From Reddybacter sp041622675 (GTDB lineage Bacteria; Pseudomonadota; Gammaproteobacteria; Pseudomonadales; Porticoccaceae), in NCBI GenBank assembly GCA_041622675.1, contig JBFJYH010000028.1, forward strand, positions 1-35,571: 35,571 bases of DNA, written 5' to 3'. Positions 33,049 to 35,571 of this stretch are shown piece after piece (the stretch's first letter is position 1; every line of letters begins with the position of its first letter). The translations under genes and the position numbers were made by a program. Under the pieces are notes generated by a model that worked only from the letters and a program-made list of their open reading frames with translations, made no database searches and was not told the DNA's origin.

Positions 33049-34318
33049 GCCTATCCAGCGCTCCGCGGTTGGCCTCTGTCACCGCGAGCGCTGCGCTAGA
33101 CATTTGCTGGTATAAATCGGCATTCGTCAATAGTGCCATTACTTGCTCTGCTAACTCAGAGGCTGTCGCACAAATCGCCAGCCCGCCCGCCTCGCTCAAC
33201 AAGTTGCTCACCTCAGTAAAATTGAACAAGCAGGGGCCACTTAACACCGGCACTCCCCAGGCGGCGGGCTCAATTAAATTATGCCCACCGACATTCACCA
33301 AGCTACCACCCACAAAAGTGATGTCACTAGCGCCACAAAAGCTCAACAACTCGCCCATGGTATCGCCCAGCAGGATCTGCACGCCATTCTCAAGTTCGCC
33401 ACTCGCACTAGGCCCAGCACCAGGTCCCGTTTCACTACGCCGTTGTAGACGATAGCCACCCTCGCAGCAAAGCGTGGCCACCTCGTCAAAGCGCTCGGGG
33501 TGGCGTGGCACTAGTACTAACAGCAAATCGGGCTGGCGTTCGAGTATCTGGCGGTAGGCCTCGAGAATAATTTCATCTTCCCCGCGGTGTGTACTGGCTG
33601 CCAAGAAGACGGGCCTAGCGCTAGAACCCCGCCACTGTTTTTTTAACTGCCCTGCCTTTTCGCGAAGCGCGGCATCGAGTTGCAGGTCAAATTTAATATT
33701 GCCGCTAACCTCCAGCGCTGACGTGCTAACACCCAGTTGTGTAAAGCGTTCGCCATCTGCCTTGGTCTGCGCGGCGATAACTGTTAGCTCACGGAGCATC
33801 GGCCGAGATAAGCGCCCGACTTTGGCATAGCCGGCAGCGGACTTCGCAGACAAACGTGCATTAGCCAGCACCACAGGGATGGCCTTTCGGTGACAAGCGT
33901 GAATCATATTGGGCCACAGCTCAGTTTCCATAATCACCAATATTGCGGGGTGAGTGCGACGCAAAAACCGGGCGATAGCATCGGGCATATCGTAGGGGGC
34001 ATAGCAGTGCTCGACGCTGTTACCAAAGATTTTTTTTACCTGTGCTGAGCCGGTCGGTGTCATCGTCGTCACCATCACCGTGGCAGCAGGATATTTTTTT
34101 TGCAGGCGACGAATCATCGGTGCAGCGGCGATGGTTTCACCCACTGAGACGGAGTGCACCCAAATCACCGTCTGGGCATCGCTCAGTCTTCCGATAAACC
34201 CAAAGCGCTCCGCCCAGCGCAGACGATAGGCCGGTGCACGGCTGCCACGCCAGAGCAGGCGCAGCAAAATTAAGGGCAAACAGCCATAAACCAGTAGTGT
34301 GTAAAGTAATCGAGCCAA
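32987..34318 (-). CDS. waaA: Kdo transferase (3-deoxy-D-manno-octulosonic acid transferase)
   Basis: Transfers Kdo from CMP-Kdo to lipid IVA in LPS assembly; inner-membrane anchored, cytoplasmic face. 443 residues. N-terminal hydrophobic anchor (YTLLVYGCLPLILLRLL), catalytic-loop Glu61 in VHSVSVGET (equivalent to E60 of E. coli WaaA), METELWPN near 132, GNIKFD, LVPRHPERF, and the sugar-nucleotide region FVGGSLVNVGGHN...EPAAWG are all present. The start is a TTG with a near-perfect SD (GGAGG, six bases upstream); no ATG is nearby in frame. The C-terminus overlaps the tolC end by 62 bases on the opposite strand. Confidence 0.95.
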   Translation of the reverse strand: MARLLYTLLVYGCLPLILLRLLWRGSRAPAYRLRWAERFGFIGRLSDAQTVIWVHSVSVGETIAAAPMIRRLQKKYPAATVMVTTMTPTGSAQVKKIFGNSVEHCYAPYDMPDAIARFLRRTHPAILVIMETELWPNMIHACHRKAIPVVLANARLSAKSAAGYAKVGRLSRPMLRELTVIAAQTKADGERFTQLGVSTSALEVSGNIKFDLQLDAALREKAGQLKKQWRGSSARPVFLAASTHRGEDEIILEAYRQILERQPDLLLVLVPRHPERFDEVATLCCEGGYRLQRRSETGPGAGPSASGELENGVQILLGDTMGELLSFCGASDITFVGGSLVNVGGHNLIEPAAWGVPVLSGPCLFNFTEVSNLLSEAGGLAICATASELAEQVMALLTNADLYQQMSSAALAVTEANRGALDRLTKLLESQICQRPARVSSKY

Positions 34319-34430
34319 GTGGTGCCTCCAGATGGGGGCAGCATACCGAGGCCGATGGATAGCCGCAAAAGATTTTGCACATCGCGTTATAATCTTGAGC
34401 AGTGCAACCCCTCAGGAAACCAACACCCTT

Positions 34431-35571
34431 ATGCCAGTAAGCTCAGATACATCTATGGCTAGCAGTAACGTGCAAACAGATATCACCATTATCGGCGGCG
34501 GCATTGCTGGGCTTTGGCTACTCCACCGGCTTTGCAATGCGGGCTATAACGCCATCCTGTTGGAAAAAAAAGCCCTGGGCAGCGATCAGAGCGTCGCCAG
34601 TCAGGGCATGATACACGGCGGGATAAAATACACCTTGAGCGGCCTTTTAACAGGGGCCTCGGAAGCCATTGCCGATATGCCGGGATACTGGCGAAAATGT
34701 CTACAGGGCGAGGGCGACATTGATCTGCGCGGTTGCCAACTCCTCAGCGATCACTTTTATCTGTGGTCGAGCACAAAAACCACCTCACGCCTAACGACGT
34801 TTTTTGCCAGTAAGGCGACCCGCGGGCGCATCGATAAAGTCAGTGGCAAGCAGTTGCCCCCACTGTTACAGGTCCCCGACTTCAGGGGCTCGGTCTATAA
34901 GCTTGTCGATATGGTACTGGATGTCCCCTCTCTCGTGCGCCAACTGGCCACACCCCTTGAGTCGCGTATTTTCCAGATTGACTGGCAAACGGCAAAATTC
35001 CAACGCCTGCCCGACGGCTGCCACGCCATTGAAATCGCTAGCGACAAACAACGACTATTGCTCAACAGCGCGGCCATTGTACTCACCGCTGGCCAGGGTA
35101 ATGCTGAGTTACTCAAACAGCTAAATGCCTCCACTCCCGAAATGCAAACCCGCCCTCTGCAACAAGTGCTGGTTAAACACCACCACCCCCACAATTTTTT
35201 TGGCCACTGCCTAGGCGCAGAAACGACCCCTCGGGTCACTATTTCCAGCCACGCCTGTCACGATGGTAGTCAGGTATGGTATCTCGGTGGCACACTCGCA
35301 GAAAAAGGCGCGAGCCAAAGTAGCGATGAATTAATCCACTGCGCAAAACGTGAGTTAAACGAATTACTGCCCTGGGTCGATCTCAGCAATGCCCAATGGG
35401 CAACACTCCCGGTCGAACGGGCGGAACCTCTGCAGCGCAATTTTGCCCGCCCCGACCAGGCCTACGCCGACTGGGCTGGCAACTGCCAAAACGTGATTGC
35501 CGCCTGGCCCACCAAACTCACGCTGGCACCCAATCTGGCCACTCAGGTTGTCGAATTGTTGACGAAAAAAG
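34431..35571 (+). CDS. FAD-dependent oxidoreductase of the DAO family (C-terminus cut by window edge)
   Basis: Open to the window edge (about 380 residues). It begins with an FAD-binding Rossmann motif (ITIIGGGIAGLWLLHRL, then ILLEKKALGS), followed by SQGMIHGGIKYTL, which is the GMxHGG-type FAD contact of D-amino acid/glycerol-3-phosphate oxidase-like proteins. A second Rossmann part (AIVLTAGQGNAELL) follows. Specific substrate is unknown. The ATG at 34431 has AGGAA 13 bases upstream; an in-frame ATG at 34455 is an alternative. Divergent from waaA across 112 bases. A TATAAT at 34388-34393 could serve as -10. Confidence 0.88.
   Translation, partial: MPVSSDTSMASSNVQTDITIIGGGIAGLWLLHRLCNAGYNAILLEKKALGSDQSVASQGMIHGGIKYTLSGLLTGASEAIADMPGYWRKCLQGEGDIDLRGCQLLSDHFYLWSSTKTTSRLTTFFASKATRGRIDKVSGKQLPPLLQVPDFRGSVYKLVDMVLDVPSLVRQLATPLESRIFQIDWQTAKFQRLPDGCHAIEIASDKQRLLLNSAAIVLTAGQGNAELLKQLNASTPEMQTRPLQQVLVKHHHPHNFFGHCLGAETTPRVTISSHACHDGSQVWYLGGTLAEKGASQSSDELIHCAKRELNELLPWVDLSNAQWATLPVERAEPLQRNFARPDQAYADWAGNCQNVIAAWPTKLTLAPNLATQVVELLTKK

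Noticed and set aside
34388..34393. TATAAT as a promoter -10 for the FAD oxidoreductase
   Set aside because: A good -10 hexamer, but the sequence 17 bases upstream (GCAAAA) is not a -35 and there is no extended -10, so not listed as a promoter.

Overview
The window reads as chromosomal DNA of a free-living, probably marine, gammaproteobacterium. This is an inference from gene content: the tolC / nudF / yqiB / cpdA / yqiA / parE / parC neighbourhood has the order known from Escherichia coli, an LPS Kdo transferase (waaA) follows, and fatty-acyl/ring-type acyl-CoA catabolism genes resemble those of Spongiibacter/Zhongshania-like marine bacteria. No rRNA, tRNA, CRISPR array, intact insertion sequence or intact prophage was seen.

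Layout. (1) 1-4.9 kb, minus strand: a cobalamin locus. A full-length B12 riboswitch (about 4580-4862) with its own promoter precedes btuB, cobO, btuC and a window-truncated ABC ATPase, so outer-membrane uptake, inner-membrane import and adenosylation sit under one switch. (2) 5-9.6 kb: a small HsmA-like membrane protein, an exported six-cysteine protein, a long-chain acyl-CoA ligase and a NarK-type (NNP) transporter, closed by a strong terminator. (3) 9.7-14.7 kb: a TauE/SafE permease and radA on the minus strand, then a plus-strand pair encoding a protein with three DnaT-type repeats and a phage lambda P-like protein, then a BadH-like SDR and a perfect-stem terminator. (4) 14.7-17.4 kb: GlsB-type and MscS membrane proteins, a non-coding stretch with a possible decayed gene, and an unknown anchored protein. 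(5) 17.4-22.5 kb, minus strand: a five-gene operon encoding two different acyl-CoA dehydrogenases, a MaoC hydratase, an MFE-2-like SDR and a thiolase. It covers one full turn of beta-oxidation on an unusual substrate. (6) 22.5-24.4 kb: a 1.3 kb gap containing an AT-rich, G-poor block, then a phage lysozyme-like gene. (7) 24.4-35.6 kb: parC, parE, yqiA, cpdA, yqiB and nudF on the minus strand, divergent tolC, waaA overlapping the tolC end convergently, and a truncated FAD oxidoreductase.

The most interesting item is the chromosomal DnaT-like plus lambda-P-like pair beside radA (12050-13796). It looks like a domesticated replicative-helicase loading or primosome module outside any visible prophage. 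Next are the probable heteromeric acyl-CoA dehydrogenase (one subunit lacks the usual catalytic glutamate), the riboswitch with a readable ribosome-binding-site sequestering platform, and the AT-rich island next to the phage-like gene.
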